A stretch of DNA of 64,000 nt from Actinobacillus arthritidis (GCF_029774155.1 NZ_CP103833.1:930001-994000); one strand, 5' to 3'. Shown: positions 1 to 8,765, counted from the first letter of the stretch. The notes: generated by a model from the sequence alone, not told the origin. Numbers and translations: made by a program.

Positions 1-680
1 AGTGCTAATGCTTCTTGAACTTGCTCAGGTTTAGCAATGCCGAAACCCTGCAAAATTGGGGCGGAATTTGATCGCTTGAGGCTTTCGATCAAGTTATCTA
101 AATTTTTGGCGTGAGTTTGGTTCTCTGCACTGGTTACACCGGCACGTGAAACCAAATAGGTATAACCTTCAGTTAAATTTGCGATGCGTTCAATTGTTAC
201 TTGATCCGCATTTGGCGGACAAATAAAGACTGATTGAATACCGAGTTTCTTGGCAGTTTCAGTAAATTCTTCTGCGGCGAGAACCGGCACATCGGCAATG
301 AGTACCGCATCCACACCCGTTTCAGCACAACGCTTAAAAAATACTTCTTGAGTCGGCACAAATACTAAATTGGCACACAGTAACAATCCGATAGGAATCT
401 CAGGATATTTTGTTCGAATTTTAGCAATCATTTTAAAACAAGCATCGGTACTATAACCACCATCTAACGCTCGTTTATTCGCCGCTTGAATCACTGGTCC
501 ATCTAACAATGGATCAGAAAATGGGAAACCGAGCTCCAACGCATCCGCACCATTGGCAATCAATGTTTCGATAATTTCAAACGAACGATCAAAATCCGGA
601 TCACAAAGGGTAACAAACGGCACAAATGCCCCTTCGTTTTTTGCTTTTAAATCAGCAAACAAAGTATCAAAACGACTCAT
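1..680 (-). CDS. trpA: Tryptophan synthase alpha chain, 3' end beyond window
   Basis: TrpA cleaves indole-3-glycerol phosphate to indole and glyceraldehyde 3-phosphate and channels indole to TrpB in the cytoplasmic alpha2beta2 complex. The visible part encodes about 226 residues of a protein usually near 268, so roughly the last 40 residues lie outside the window. It opens [12 protein letters not shown] and contains [12 protein letters not shown], which carries the conserved catalytic Glu, and ICPPNAD and YLVSRAGVT further on, all typical of the TIM-barrel family. The start ATG lies one base after the trpB stop, so the two genes are translationally linked. There is no sign of damage in the visible part. 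Confidence 0.96.
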   Translation of the reverse strand, partial: MSRFDTLFADLKAKNEGAFVPFVTLCDPDFDRSFEIIETLIANGADALELGFPFSDPLLDGPVIQAANKRALDGGYSTDACFKMIAKIRTKYPEIPIGLLLCANLVFVPTQEVFFKRCAETGVDAVLIADVPVLAAEEFTETAKKLGIQSVFICPPNADQVTIERIANLTEGYTYLVSRAGVTSAENQTHAKNLDNLIESLKRSNSAPILQGFGIAKPEQVQEALA

Positions 681-681
681 A

Positions 682-1872
682 TTAGTTTCCCCCATTTAAA
701 ATTTTATCTACGGTAAAAATATCTTTATCGCCACGTCCTGAAAGGTTTACCACCAAAAGTTGTTCTTTATCCGGATTTTGTGCAATTAATTTCAGTGCGT
801 AAGCCAATGCGTGTGAACTTTCTAATGCCGGAATAATGCCCTCATGCTGTGCTAACGCTTGGAAGGCATCTAACGCTTCTTTATCAGTAATAGATACATA
901 ATCCGCTCTGCCTGTGGCATTTAAATAGGCGTGCTGAGGCCCAACAGAAGGGAAATCCAGCCCTGCGGAAACCGAATAAGATTCTTCGATTTGACCGTCC
1001 TTAGTTTGCATAATCGGCGATTTCATTCCGAAATAAATCCCGGTTGTACCGTGTTTAAGTGGCGCACCGTGTTCACCGGTTTCAATCCCTTTGCCAGCCG
1101 GTTCTACACCGATCAGTCGCACGCTTTTTTCCTCAATAAAATCTGCAAACATACCGATTGCATTCGAACCGCCACCTACAGTCGCAATTACGGCATCCGG
1201 TAAGCGGTTTTCTTTTTCTAAAATTTGGCGTTTCGTTTCTTCGCCAATCATTTTCTGAAATTCTCGCACCATGGTCGGGAAGGGGTGCGGGCCTGTCGCC
1301 GTACCAATTAAGTAATGGGTTGTTTCATAGTTTGCCGCCCAGTCACGCATCGCTTCACAGCAGGCATCTTTTAATGAGCAAGAGCCTTTTTGTACCGGAA
1401 TCACTTCTGCTCCCATCAAACGCATACGGAATACATTCGGTGATTGGCGTTCCACATCTTTAGCCCCCATATAGATCACACAAGGTAAATCTAACATTGC
1501 ACACGCCAATGCGGTTGCCACACCATGTTGTCCGGCACCAGTTTCCGCAATAATGCGAGTTTTTCCCATACGTTTTGCTAACAGGGCTTGCCCTAATACT
1601 TGGTTGGTTTTATGAGCGCCGCCGTGTAACAGATCTTCTCGCTTAAGATAAAGTTTAGTTTTGCTTCCTTTTGTGAGATTACGGCAAAGCGTCAATGCAG
1701 TCGGACGACCGGCGTAGTTTTTGAGTAAATCGGTAAATTCCACTTGGAATAACGGATCATTTTGTGCTTCAACAAAAGCGACTTCGAGTTGTTTTAAGAC
1801 TGGTACGAGAATTTCCGGAACATACATTCCGCCAAATTCGCCGAAGTAAGGATTAAGAAGTGTGTCTGACAT
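682..1872 (-). CDS. trpB: Tryptophan synthase beta chain
   Basis: TrpB is the PLP enzyme that joins indole and serine to make tryptophan. The 396-residue product is full length. The PLP lysine is in GGAHKTNQ (Lys88), the glycine loop AETGAGQHG follows, and the phosphate-binding GGGSNAIG lies near residue 230. It is the first gene of a trpBA pair; no trpEDC genes are seen upstream, which fits the split trp operon of Pasteurellaceae. A palindrome resembling a TrpR operator lies about 30 bases before the start, and AGAGAGAA serves as ribosome-binding site. Confidence 0.98.
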   Translation of the reverse strand: MSDTLLNPYFGEFGGMYVPEILVPVLKQLEVAFVEAQNDPLFQVEFTDLLKNYAGRPTALTLCRNLTKGSKTKLYLKREDLLHGGAHKTNQVLGQALLAKRMGKTRIIAETGAGQHGVATALACAMLDLPCVIYMGAKDVERQSPNVFRMRLMGAEVIPVQKGSCSLKDACCEAMRDWAANYETTHYLIGTATGPHPFPTMVREFQKMIGEETKRQILEKENRLPDAVIATVGGGSNAIGMFADFIEEKSVRLIGVEPAGKGIETGEHGAPLKHGTTGIYFGMKSPIMQTKDGQIEESYSVSAGLDFPSVGPQHAYLNATGRADYVSITDKEALDAFQALAQHEGIIPALESSHALAYALKLIAQNPDKEQLLVVNLSGRGDKDIFTVDKILNGGN

Positions 1873-1900
1873 ATCGTGTTCTCTCTATAAGAAATATTAT

Positions 1901-1918
1901 GCACTATTAAAATAGTAC
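1901..1918 (-). promoter_or_regulatory. Probable TrpR operator before trpBA
   Basis: On the minus strand the 18 bases read GTACTATTTTAATAGTGC, an imperfect palindrome with the ACTA-N6-TAGT layout of the E. coli trp operator (GAACTAGTTAACTAGTAC). It sits in the expected promoter region of trpB, with a possible -35 TTGCAT and -10 TATTTT or CATAAT around it. The position and half-sites are seen; TrpR binding is inferred. Confidence 0.6.
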
Positions 1919-1944
1919 ATAATTGCATGATATGCAAGTAAAAA

Positions 1945-2089
1945 TTTATGATGACGAATTTAAAGAAGTAAATCTGTTCCTATGGTGTAGGGACGAATTG
2001 CATTCGCCCAAACAATTTATGATGAATATCACTAAGGGCGAACACAGTTCGCCCCTACAAATAAACTTTTATTTAACGGCTACTTAATA
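1945..2089. repeat. Degenerate copy of a ~144-bp palindromic element (MITE-like)
   Basis: The core, about 1986-2070, is nearly identical to 21598-21680: GTAGGGACGAATTGCATTCG, a shared spacer, then GGGCGAACACAGTTCGCCCC. These arms make an inverted repeat that would fold into a long hairpin. Outside the core the match decays, but GGCTACTTAAT near 2078-2088 still resembles the terminal repeat of the other copy. The left boundary is approximate. It has no coding capacity and occupies the gap between ydfG and trpB. Confidence 0.75.
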
Positions 2090-2143
2090 CCTTAAAATCT
2101 TACAAATGTCCCTCTTTAGCAAAGAGGAGTAACAAGTTATAAA

Positions 2144-2893
2144 TTAACCTCTTACCACCGCAAGTGGAGAGAAAGTTTGTGCTACCGGCATCACTTCAAT
2201 ACGGTTAATATTAACGTGTTCCGGTTGTTGATTCAGCCATAACACGATATTAGCAATATCTTCCGGTGCGACATAAGTCACGTTTTCATATACTTTTGCT
2301 GCTTTATCATCATCGCCTTTAAAACGTACATTGGAAAATTCCGTACCGCCGCATAAACCAGGTTCGACATTGGTTACTCGCACTTTCGTACCGGCTAAAT
2401 CGGCACGTAAATTGAGGCTAAATTGTTTAACGAAGGCTTTAGTACCGCCGTAAACATTACCGCCCGGATAAGCATAATTACCGGCGATTGAACCTAAATT
2501 GATGATATGCCCGCTATTACGTTCAACCATCTCCGGTAAAATCAAGCGAGTCACAGTTACTAGCCCTTTAATATTGGTATCGATCATCTGATACCAATCT
2601 TTTAAATCGGTTTTATAAGCCGGTTCCAACCCTAATGCCAATCCAGCATTATTGACTAATAAATCGACCGCTTGCCAGCCTGCCGGACGATTATTTAAGG
2701 CTTGAGAGGTAGCATCTTCATCACTGACATCAAATGCAAGCGGTAAAAAATTATTCCCTAATTGCGAATGTAGCTCGGCAAGGCGTTCTTTACGTCTGCC
2801 GGTGCCAATCACTTTATAGCCCGATTGGATCAGTAATTTACAAATCGCTAAACCGAATCCTGCCGTTGCACCAGTAACTAATGCTGTTTTCAT
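2144..2893 (-). CDS. ydfG: YdfG-type NADP-dependent short-chain dehydrogenase
   Basis: A 249-residue classical short-chain dehydrogenase closely resembling E. coli YdfG, which oxidises L-allo-threonine and 3-hydroxy acids and reduces malonic semialdehyde with NADP(H). The cofactor motif TGATAGFG is at residues 8-15, followed by TGRRKERL (the Arg pair favours NADP), NNAGLALG near residue 86, and the catalytic Ser and YxxxK in NLGSIAG...YGGTKAF. The C-terminal block EFSNVRFKGDDDKA is diagnostic of the YdfG subgroup. It is probably monocistronic: a paired uptake-signal hairpin separates it from ycgN upstream and a palindromic element lies downstream. Confidence 0.93.
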   Translation of the reverse strand: MKTALVTGATAGFGLAICKLLIQSGYKVIGTGRRKERLAELHSQLGNNFLPLAFDVSDEDATSQALNNRPAGWQAVDLLVNNAGLALGLEPAYKTDLKDWYQMIDTNIKGLVTVTRLILPEMVERNSGHIINLGSIAGNYAYPGGNVYGGTKAFVKQFSLNLRADLAGTKVRVTNVEPGLCGGTEFSNVRFKGDDDKAAKVYENVTYVAPEDIANIVLWLNQQPEHVNINRIEVMPVAQTFSPLAVVRG

Positions 2894-2935
2894 TGTGTTT
2901 GCCCTCTTATCATTTTTAAATTATTAAATAGTACA

Positions 2936-2987
2936 AATAACAAGCGGTCATATTTTGCAATTTTTTTACAAAAAATGACCGCTTGTT
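2936..2987. terminator. Paired uptake-signal stem-loop between ydfG and ycgN
   Basis: Two uptake signals face each other: AACAAGCGGTCAT near 2938-2950 and ATGACCGCTTGTT near 2975-2987. They form a perfect 13-bp stem. The hairpin lies directly after the ycgN stop on the minus strand and could end ycgN transcription, although no strong U-tract follows it. Confidence 0.6.
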
Positions 2988-2990
2988 AGC

Positions 2991-3437
2991 TTAAACCTCA
3001 TCAATCACAAATTCAAACCAATCTATCACATCTTTTTCATGAATACCGTTTGGGATGAGAATATTCGCTTTTTTTACCGATTGCGGATCGTTAGAGATCA
3101 ACGGATGCCAATCAAATAACGACTTACCTTCATAAAGTAAGCGGTAGGCACAGGTTTTCGGCAACCAACCGAAATCAGGCAAATTTTTCTTGGTTAATTT
3201 AGTACAATCCTGCTCAATTTTAAAACGATTCGGATAATTGGTACAACGTCCGCTATTTACGTCCAACAAATTGCAAGCAACCGAAGTGTAATATAAACGC
3301 TCTCGTTTGCCTCTGCCTTGAATATATTTGCGGTAGCAACATTTTCCGCAACCGTCACACAATGCTTCCCATTCCGCATCATTCATTTCAATCAGGCTTT
3401 TTGTTTGCCAAAAGTTTGGGGTTAATTGATTCGTCAT
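2991..3437 (-). CDS. ycgN: YcgN-family cysteine-cluster protein (UPF0260)
   Basis: A 148-residue protein of the YcgN/UPF0260 family, the same length as the E. coli member. It keeps the family block FWQTKSLIEMNDAEWEALCD followed by CGKCCYRK, then further Cys at VACNLL, RCTNY and DCTKL, and the segment LPKTCAYRLL. The conserved cysteines suggest a metal or iron-sulfur centre, but the biochemical function is unknown in the family. It lies divergently from fhs, with about 100 bases between the two starts; the fhs PurR box lies in this shared region, so both genes could respond to it. Confidence 0.9.
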   Translation of the reverse strand: MTNQLTPNFWQTKSLIEMNDAEWEALCDGCGKCCYRKYIQGRGKRERLYYTSVACNLLDVNSGRCTNYPNRFKIEQDCTKLTKKNLPDFGWLPKTCAYRLLYEGKSLFDWHPLISNDPQSVKKANILIPNGIHEKDVIDWFEFVIDEV

Positions 3438-3508
3438 CTTTTTTGTTAAATATCTGTTACAGTTCTTTATTTTAAACGGATTTTAGCATATTCTAGCAGG
3501 GTTGAAAA

Positions 3509-3524
3509 AAGCAAACGTTTGCCA
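3509..3524 (+). promoter_or_regulatory. PurR-type operator before fhs
   Basis: The 16 bases AAGCAAACGTTTGCCA contain a perfect 12-bp palindrome GCAAACGTTTGC, matching the centre of the PurR consensus ACGCAAACGTTTGCGT. The site ends four bases before the GGAGG ribosome-binding sequence (3529-3533) of fhs, so bound repressor would block a promoter or early elongation. PurR control of one-carbon genes is established in gamma-proteobacteria; here it is inferred from sequence. Confidence 0.75.
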
Positions 3525-3537
3525 ATCTGGAGGATGA

Positions 3538-5208
3538 ATGAAAAGCGATGTAGAAATTGCTCAAGTCGCCATTATGCGACCGATTAATAAAATTGCGGAA
3601 AAATTAGGTTTAAACGCCGATCAAATCGAACAATACGGCAAATATAAAGCGAAAATTAATCCGGCGGATGTTTTCACATTACCGGCGAAAAACGGTAAAT
3701 TAATTTTAGTGACCGCCATTAACCCAACTCCGGCGGGCGAAGGGAAAACAACAGTAACTATCGGTTTAACCGATGCGTTAAATCAACTTGGAAAAAATGC
3801 GGTGGTTGCGGCACGTGAACCGTCATTAGGTCCGGTATTCGGCGTGAAAGGCGGAGCGGCAGGCGGCGGTTATGCGCAAGTGCTACCAATGGAAGATATT
3901 AACCTGCACTTTACCGGCGATTTCCACGCTATCACCAGTGCCAATAACTTATTGGCGGCATTATTGGATAACCATATCTACCAAGGCAATACGTTAAATA
4001 TTGATACCAAACGCGTATTATGGCGTCGTGTAATTGATATGAATGATCGTCAATTACGTAACGTATTAGGCGGTTTAGGTAATCCGACAGACGGTGTGAT
4101 TCGTCCGGACGGTTTCGATATTACTGTGGCTTCGGAAGTGATGGCAATTTTCTGTTTAGCGAAAGATCTTGCCGATTTAAAAACACGTTTAGGTAATATC
4201 TTAGTTGCTTACACCACTGACAAACAACCGGTTTATGCAAAAGATTTAAATGCGCACGGTGCAATGGCGGCATTGTTGAAAGATGCGATTAAACCGAATT
4301 TAGTACAAACGATTGAAGGCGACCCAGCCTTTATTCACGGTGGTCCGTTTGCCAATATCGCTCACGGTTGTAACTCGGTTACTGCAACGCATTTAGCATT
4401 ACATTTAGGTGATTATGCAGTAACAGAAGCCGGTTTCGGTGCGGATTTAGGTGCAGAAAAATTCTGTGATATTAAATGCCGTTTAGCTGATCTTAAACCG
4501 GATGTGGCTGTGGTCGTTGCCACGGTAAAAGCGCTGAAATATAACGGTGGTGTTGAAAAAGCGAATTTAGCTGAAGAAAATTTAACCGCTTTACAGCAAG
4601 GTTTACCGAATCTGCTTAAACATATCAGTAACCTGAAAAATGTATTCGGCTTACCGGTTGTGGTCGCATTGAACCGCTTTGTATCCGATACCGATGCGGA
4701 ATTAGCCCTAATTCAGGCCGCTTGTGCAGAACAAGGTGTGGAAGTATCGCTCACTGAAGTTTGGGGTAAAGGCGGTGCCGGTGGTGTGGACTTAGCACAA
4801 AAAGTGTTAAAAGCGATTGATGAACAAGCGAACCGTTTTAATTTCGTCTATGACGTAAATGAAAGCGTGCAAAACAAGATCAAAGCGATCGCACAAAAAA
4901 TTTATGGTGCGGATGATGTTAATTTTAGTGCCGAAGCCTTAGCGGAAATTAAAAATCTGGAAAAATTAGGTTTAGATAAATTACCGATTTGTATGGCGAA
5001 AACACAATATTCATTAAGCGATAATGCCAAATTACTCGGTTGCCCGACAGGCTTTAGCATTACCGTACGCAGTATTAGTATCTCTGCCGGCGCCGGCTTT
5101 ATCGTAGCGATTTGCGGTAGCATTATGCGTATGCCGGGCTTACCGAAAGTTCCAGCGACAAATCGTATTGATGTCGATGAAAACGGTTTGATTACCGGTT
5201 TATTCTAA
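3538..5208 (+). CDS. fhs: Formate-tetrahydrofolate ligase
   Basis: Fhs makes 10-formyltetrahydrofolate from formate, THF and ATP, feeding purine and formyl-methionine synthesis. The 556-residue product is full length. The nucleotide loop [11 protein letters not shown] lies at residues 62-72, followed by [19 protein letters not shown], and NLVQTIEG and NIAHGCNS further on, all hallmarks of the family. The ATG at 3538 follows GGAGG; an earlier ATG at 3534 is out of frame. The gene stands alone with a PurR-type box upstream and a strong terminator downstream. Having Fhs suggests use of formate from pyruvate formate-lyase under anaerobic growth. Confidence 0.98.
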   Translation: MKSDVEIAQVAIMRPINKIAEKLGLNADQIEQYGKYKAKINPADVFTLPAKNGKLILVTAINPTPAGEGKTTVTIGLTDALNQLGKNAVVAAREPSLGPVFGVKGGAAGGGYAQVLPMEDINLHFTGDFHAITSANNLLAALLDNHIYQGNTLNIDTKRVLWRRVIDMNDRQLRNVLGGLGNPTDGVIRPDGFDITVASEVMAIFCLAKDLADLKTRLGNILVAYTTDKQPVYAKDLNAHGAMAALLKDAIKPNLVQTIEGDPAFIHGGPFANIAHGCNSVTATHLALHLGDYAVTEAGFGADLGAEKFCDIKCRLADLKPDVAVVVATVKALKYNGGVEKANLAEENLTALQQGLPNLLKHISNLKNVFGLPVVVALNRFVSDTDAELALIQAACAEQGVEVSLTEVWGKGGAGGVDLAQKVLKAIDEQANRFNFVYDVNESVQNKIKAIAQKIYGADDVNFSAEALAEIKNLEKLGLDKLPICMAKTQYSLSDNAKLLGCPTGFSITVRSISISAGAGFIVAICGSIMRMPGLPKVPATNRIDVDENGLITGLF

Positions 5209-5223
5209 ATTTATCTCTGTAGT

Positions 5224-5250
5224 AGGCGAGAGAACACTCTCGCCTTTTTT
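5224..5250 (+). terminator. Intrinsic terminator of fhs
   Basis: GGCGAGAG (5225-5232), loop AACA, CTCTCGCC (5237-5244) and then six T. This is a textbook rho-independent terminator 16 bases after the fhs stop. Confidence 0.92.
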
Positions 5251-5262
5251 ACACTCGTTTCT

Positions 5263-5325
5263 CTACTTTTGAAAGGCAAAATAAACAGCTCCTAAAATGC
5301 AGATAAAGCTGAGTAAATAGTTCAG
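5263..5325 (-). pseudogene. Possible 3' end of a lost membrane-protein gene
   Basis: On the minus strand this short frame reads LNYLLSFICILGAVYFAFQK followed by a TAG stop at 5263-5265. It looks like the last transmembrane helix of an integral membrane protein; the length and lysine end would suit, for example, a drug/metabolite-type transporter, but 20 residues do not identify a family. The frame runs straight into the IS3-family fragment at about 5320, so the rest of the gene would have been removed at that junction. A chance hydrophobic frame is the alternative. Confidence 0.35.
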
Positions 5326-5730
5326 TTTAAACCCTTCATTTCAATTGAGCAAGTGATGCAGATGCTAAAGCAAGCGGTCGCAAAACTGCCTCAGGACGCT
5401 AAACCGATTTTACATTCCGACCAAGGCTGGCAATATCAGATGGCAGACTATCAAGACATGCTGAGAAAACATCATATTAGACAAAGTATGTCGAGAAAAG
5501 GGAATTGCTTGGATAATGGGGCAATGGAAAGTTTCTTTGGACGATTGAAAACGGAATGTTACTTTGGTAAGCGATTTGACACTTTCGAACAGCTTGAGAA
5601 AGTGATTCATGAGTACATTCATTATTACAACAATGAACGTATTCAAGTGAAATTAAAAGGACTCAGCCCTGTACAATACAGAACTCAGTCCTTAAATTAA
5701 ACAGTCTAACTTTTGGGGGTCAGATCATAG
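5315..5730 (+). mobile_element. IS3-family insertion sequence remnant (right end)
   Basis: Only the right part of an IS survives: the last third of the transposase (OrfB) and the right terminal sequence GTCTAACTTTTGGGGGTCAG at about 5704-5723. The left end, OrfA and the first part of OrfB, including the first catalytic Asp region, are absent. The junction near 5315-5345 merges into a hydrophobic minus-strand frame. The element cannot transpose by itself. Confidence 0.85.
5353..5700 (+). pseudogene. IS3-family transposase OrfB, C-terminal fragment
   Basis: The 115-residue frame is the end of an rve integrase domain: ILHSDQGWQYQ (second catalytic Asp), QSMSRKGNCLDNGAMESFF (with the catalytic Glu), then YIHYYNNERIQ and LSPVQYR. 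Just upstream, about 5321-5343, the expected preceding residues (SLNPSF) are readable in another frame, displaced by a small insertion, so the fragment is also frameshifted. The usual protein is about 280 residues. It is a relic with no expected activity, lying between fhs and mglB where the rest of an mgl operon might have been. Confidence 0.9.
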
Positions 5731-5762
5731 TCAATGCCCTTTTTCTATGTATCTATTTCGCA

Positions 5763-6737
5763 TCAAAAATCACTAATATTACTTCTATCAATCGCAATTG
5801 CAGGAATACGCAAGACTCTATTGTCTAATTTCCATTCATGACTATTTTCAGGTATTTCTCCTTTAGCTAATAGCACCGCAAAATCAATGATTGCTTTACT
5901 TTGCATATGCCAATCATTAGTCACTGTTCCGGCTAATTTTCCTTTTTTAATTAAATGAATTGCTTCCGGTACCGCATCTACACCGTATACCGGCAAACTT
6001 TTATTTTTTTCGTCGAGAACTTCAACTGCACCGATTGCCATACTGTCATTATTAGAAATAATCACTTCAATATTATTTTGTGGCGTGGATAACCAAGCAT
6101 TTACTTTTGTTTTCGCAATCTCTTTATTCCACAAAGCCGATTCCAACGCTAATTGTTCAACTGGAATACCTAAAGCGATTAACTCATCAATTACAGTTTT
6201 AGTTCGTTTTTCTGCATCCGGGTGATTAAGTTCACCTTTTAATAAAGCGTATTGCATTTTGCCGTCTTTATTTGTGTCAAATCCATGATTTTCTTTCCAA
6301 TGTTTTGCAATCATTTTTGCTTGAGCCTTACCTGCCTCTTGTGGATCAGAACCTACATAATAGGCTTTGGCATAACTATTTATCGCTCTAGCTCCTGGAT
6401 CTTTATTAAATAAAATAATAGGTAAATTTGCTTCTTTTGCCTTGCCAATCACAGTCATCCACGCAGATGGATCCACCAAATTAACCGCCAACACACTTAC
6501 TTTTGTATCAATTAAAGTCTGCACTTGACTATTTTGTACAAATTGGGAATTTTGTGCATCATTCATTAGAAGCGGTAAAGATCTCTCTTTTGCATATTTG
6601 ACCAATTCATTGTTCATTAAATGGATAAAATGATCGTCATATTGATATAAACTTACACCGACCGAGTCTTGTGCCATACTCACGAGAGAAACACCAAGCC
6701 CCAATGCTACGGTACTAATAGCAGATAACGTTTTCAT
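5763..6737 (-). CDS. mglB: Galactose/methyl-galactoside-binding periplasmic protein
   Basis: MglB binds galactose or glucose in the periplasm and delivers it to the MglA/MglC ABC transporter. The 324-residue precursor begins with a signal peptide (about residues 1-22, ending VSMA). It then follows E. coli MglB closely: VGVSLYQYDDHF, LLMNDAQN, AVNLVDP, FNKDPGA, the calcium loop DTNKDGKMQ at residues 154-162, LKGELNHPDAEKRT, IISNNDSMAIGAVE and VYGVDAVPEA. The start follows GGGAGGAA. mglA and mglC, normally next, are absent; an IS3 scar follows instead. The protein may be orphaned, work with a transporter elsewhere, or act in chemosensing-like binding only. A CRP-type class II promoter lies upstream. 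Confidence 0.93.
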   Translation of the reverse strand: MKTLSAISTVALGLGVSLVSMAQDSVGVSLYQYDDHFIHLMNNELVKYAKERSLPLLMNDAQNSQFVQNSQVQTLIDTKVSVLAVNLVDPSAWMTVIGKAKEANLPIILFNKDPGARAINSYAKAYYVGSDPQEAGKAQAKMIAKHWKENHGFDTNKDGKMQYALLKGELNHPDAEKRTKTVIDELIALGIPVEQLALESALWNKEIAKTKVNAWLSTPQNNIEVIISNNDSMAIGAVEVLDEKNKSLPVYGVDAVPEAIHLIKKGKLAGTVTNDWHMQSKAIIDFAVLLAKGEIPENSHEWKLDNRVLRIPAIAIDRSNISDF

Positions 6738-6793
6738 ATAATTCCTCCCATATCATTGCAATGAAGTTATTCAATGACTTACTTTGTAACAAG

Positions 6794-6839
6794 ATAGTAC
6801 ACAATTCAATACTGAAAAAATGTGAGTTTCTTCACAAAT
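6794..6839 (-). promoter_or_regulatory. CRP-dependent promoter of mglB
   Basis: TGTGA-N6-TCACA at 6821-6836 is a perfect CRP core, extended by AAA and AAT. On the minus strand a -10 hexamer TACTAT occupies 6799-6794, placing the likely start near 6787 and the CRP centre (6828.5) at about -41.5. That is the class II geometry expected for an activated promoter. Binding is inferred. Confidence 0.75.
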
Positions 6840-6898
6840 TCGACAAATTTATGATGCAAGAGGAATGATTCGATTTGACAAAATGAAGAAAATGATAG

Positions 6899-6934
6899 TG
6901 GTCGAATTTGCAAAATTTTCAACAAATTCGACCG
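6899..6934 (-). terminator. Stem-loop downstream of the NhaC-family gene
   Basis: GTCGAATTTG (6901-6910) and CAAATTCGAC (6923-6932) form a 10-bp stem with a 12-base loop. The right arm belongs to an uptake-signal-like GACCGCTT. It follows the stop of the minus-strand transporter gene. There is no strong U-run, so termination is only probable. Confidence 0.5.
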
Positions 6935-6951
6935 CTTAATTAAGAAAGGAA

Positions 6952-8477
6952 TTAGGCTTCAGTTGCCGCTTTTTTCGATTTAAAGACAAAAATCAATGCA
7001 ACCATTACGACAGCTGTCGTAACAAAACCTAAAAGTGCTGAGTGGCTAAAACCTAATACTAAATAGCCACTAATTGAAGCCACCGCAACCAATAAGGCAT
7101 AAGGTAATTGTGAGGTAACATGATCCATATGATTACATTGTGCACCGGTTGAAGAAAGGATAGTTGTATCCGAAATAGGTGAACAATGATCACCACATAC
7201 CGCACCTGCCATTACGGCAGACATACATGGAATTAACAAACTTGCATCAACATTAATTGCCATTGCTGCCGCAATCGGAAGCATAATCCCAAATGTTCCC
7301 CAGCTGGTTCCGGTTGCAAATGCCATTACGCTTGCCAATACAAATAAAATCGCAGGAAGGAATGCTGGATTAATATTGCCTGCAACTAAAGTAGATAGAT
7401 AATCCCCAGTGTGCATATCCTTCACAACACTACTAATTAACCAAGCTAAAATTAAAATCGCAATCGCACCGAACATTGATTTACAACCGACCCAAACGGC
7501 TTTCGGATAATCTTCCGCCTTAATTAAGCCAAGTGTACACAACACAACCGCTAATACACCAGCAGAACCACCTATCACTAAAGAAAGGTTTACATTTGTA
7601 TTTTCAAATGCACCTAATAGGCTGAATGTTTCAAGTGCTTGTGCACCGGTATAAAGCATTGATGCAACCGTTGTAAAAATTAACACAAGGATAGGAATAA
7701 TTAATGCATATACACGACCTTTACTTTCCTCGTCTGACGATTCATCAGTACGCCCTTCCGCATGACAAGTGCTTTACGTTCAAAACGAGCCATTGAGCCA
7801 ATATCAAATGATGTATATGCAACAATAAATACCATAATTAATGCAAATAACGCATAGTAGTTCATCATACTCATTGAAGCGAATGCACTAATCGCCGTAT
7901 ATTCGGTAATACTATAAGTCGTTAATAAACCGCCGATAGTCGCAATAATTGATGCTCCCCAACTAGAAACCGGCATTAAAACACACATAGGTGCGACAGT
8001 AGAGTCCAAAATATAAGCTAATTTTGCACGAGAAACCTTGAATTTATCTGTAACCGGTCGTGCAATCGCCCCTACGGCTAAACTATGGAAATAATCATCA
8101 ATAAATGTCACAAAAACCAAACAGGCGGTTAATAATTTTGCACCACGGCGACCTTTTATATGCTGTTTAGCCCAGTTGGCAAAGGCTTGATTACTACCAG
8201 AATAGGTTAACAATGAAGTAAATATACCTAACAATAATAAGAAAATTAAAATTTGTACTTTACCGAAGGAATATTCACCGTCCGAATAAACTAAACCGAC
8301 TGCAATATTCTTTAAATAAATAAAACCGTCTAAAAAAGACATTGAGAGCATAAATGCCCCGACTAAAATACCAATTCCTAAAGACAGCAGGACTCGGCGA
8401 GTAAAGATTGCCAATAATAATGCAAGCGATGCCGGCACAATTGACAGCAATGAGCTTGAATAATCAATTAAATTCAT
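6952..8477 (-). pseudogene. lysW: NhaC-family (LysW-type) transporter, apparent frameshift
   Basis: A large membrane protein of the NhaC Na+/H+ antiporter superfamily. The lysine riboswitch upstream makes it a predicted lysine transporter of the LysW type known in Pasteurellaceae and Vibrio. Translation starts at the ATG at 8477 (MNLIDYSSSLL), preceded by AGAGG. The first part ends in frame at 7701; the second part, up to 6952, is in another frame. On the minus strand CTTGTCATGCGG at about 7765 lacks one C: restoring it gives ALVHAEGRTDESSDEES continuous with the second half and a 508-residue protein with about 11-12 membrane segments. Seen: FIDDYFHSLAVG, GTSWGTFGIMLPIAA and GDHCSPISDTT, all typical of NhaC. 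Either the gene is broken or this base is a sequence error. Confidence 0.85.
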
Positions 8478-8605
8478 AAAACCTCTAAAGAAATAACTTT
8501 GTGATGAAATTAGAGTCAGACAAAGAAGAGGATCTACTGAAATGTATGCAAAGGCATAAGATGAGGTAGGTAATCTGAAATATAGAAATATAGAACCGAC
8601 CCTAG

Positions 8606-8764
8606 CAGTAGCACTCCGTAATACAAGATTACGACAGTGTCGTCCCTTTCGGTAACGACCCCAACCAATTAAGATGACGCTTAACTGATTTCGGCAAATA
8701 CGCCTTTCCTTCTTCCTCATCGTTTTCCACTCAGAAAAAGTACTTATCGGATTTGCACCTCTAC
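8606..8764 (-). ncRNA. Lysine riboswitch (L box)
   Basis: Read on the minus strand from 8764 the leader shows the lysine riboswitch series: GTAGAGGTGC opening, AAGTA, GAAGAAGGAAAGGCG, TTTGCCGAAA, TTGGTTGGGGTCG, CCGAAAGGGACGACACTGTCG and the closing GGAGTGCTAC. The GTAG/CTAC ends pair as P1. The element lies about 130 bases before the start of the NhaC-family gene. No clear U-run terminator follows; CCTCT (complement of 8527-8531) could pair with the AGAGG ribosome-binding site at 8482-8486, suggesting translational control, which is inference. Confidence 0.92.
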
Positions 8765-8765
8765 A

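Noticed and set aside
5353..5700. Functional transposase
   Set aside because: Only the final third remains, with no left end and an upstream frame disruption.
7700..7800. Programmed frameshift in the transporter gene
   Set aside because: No slippery heptamer or downstream stimulator is seen; a simple one-base loss explains it.
8478..8720. N-terminal extension of the NhaC-family frame starting at 8720
   Set aside because: This open stretch is the riboswitch leader; the AGAGG-preceded ATG at 8477 begins the family sequence.
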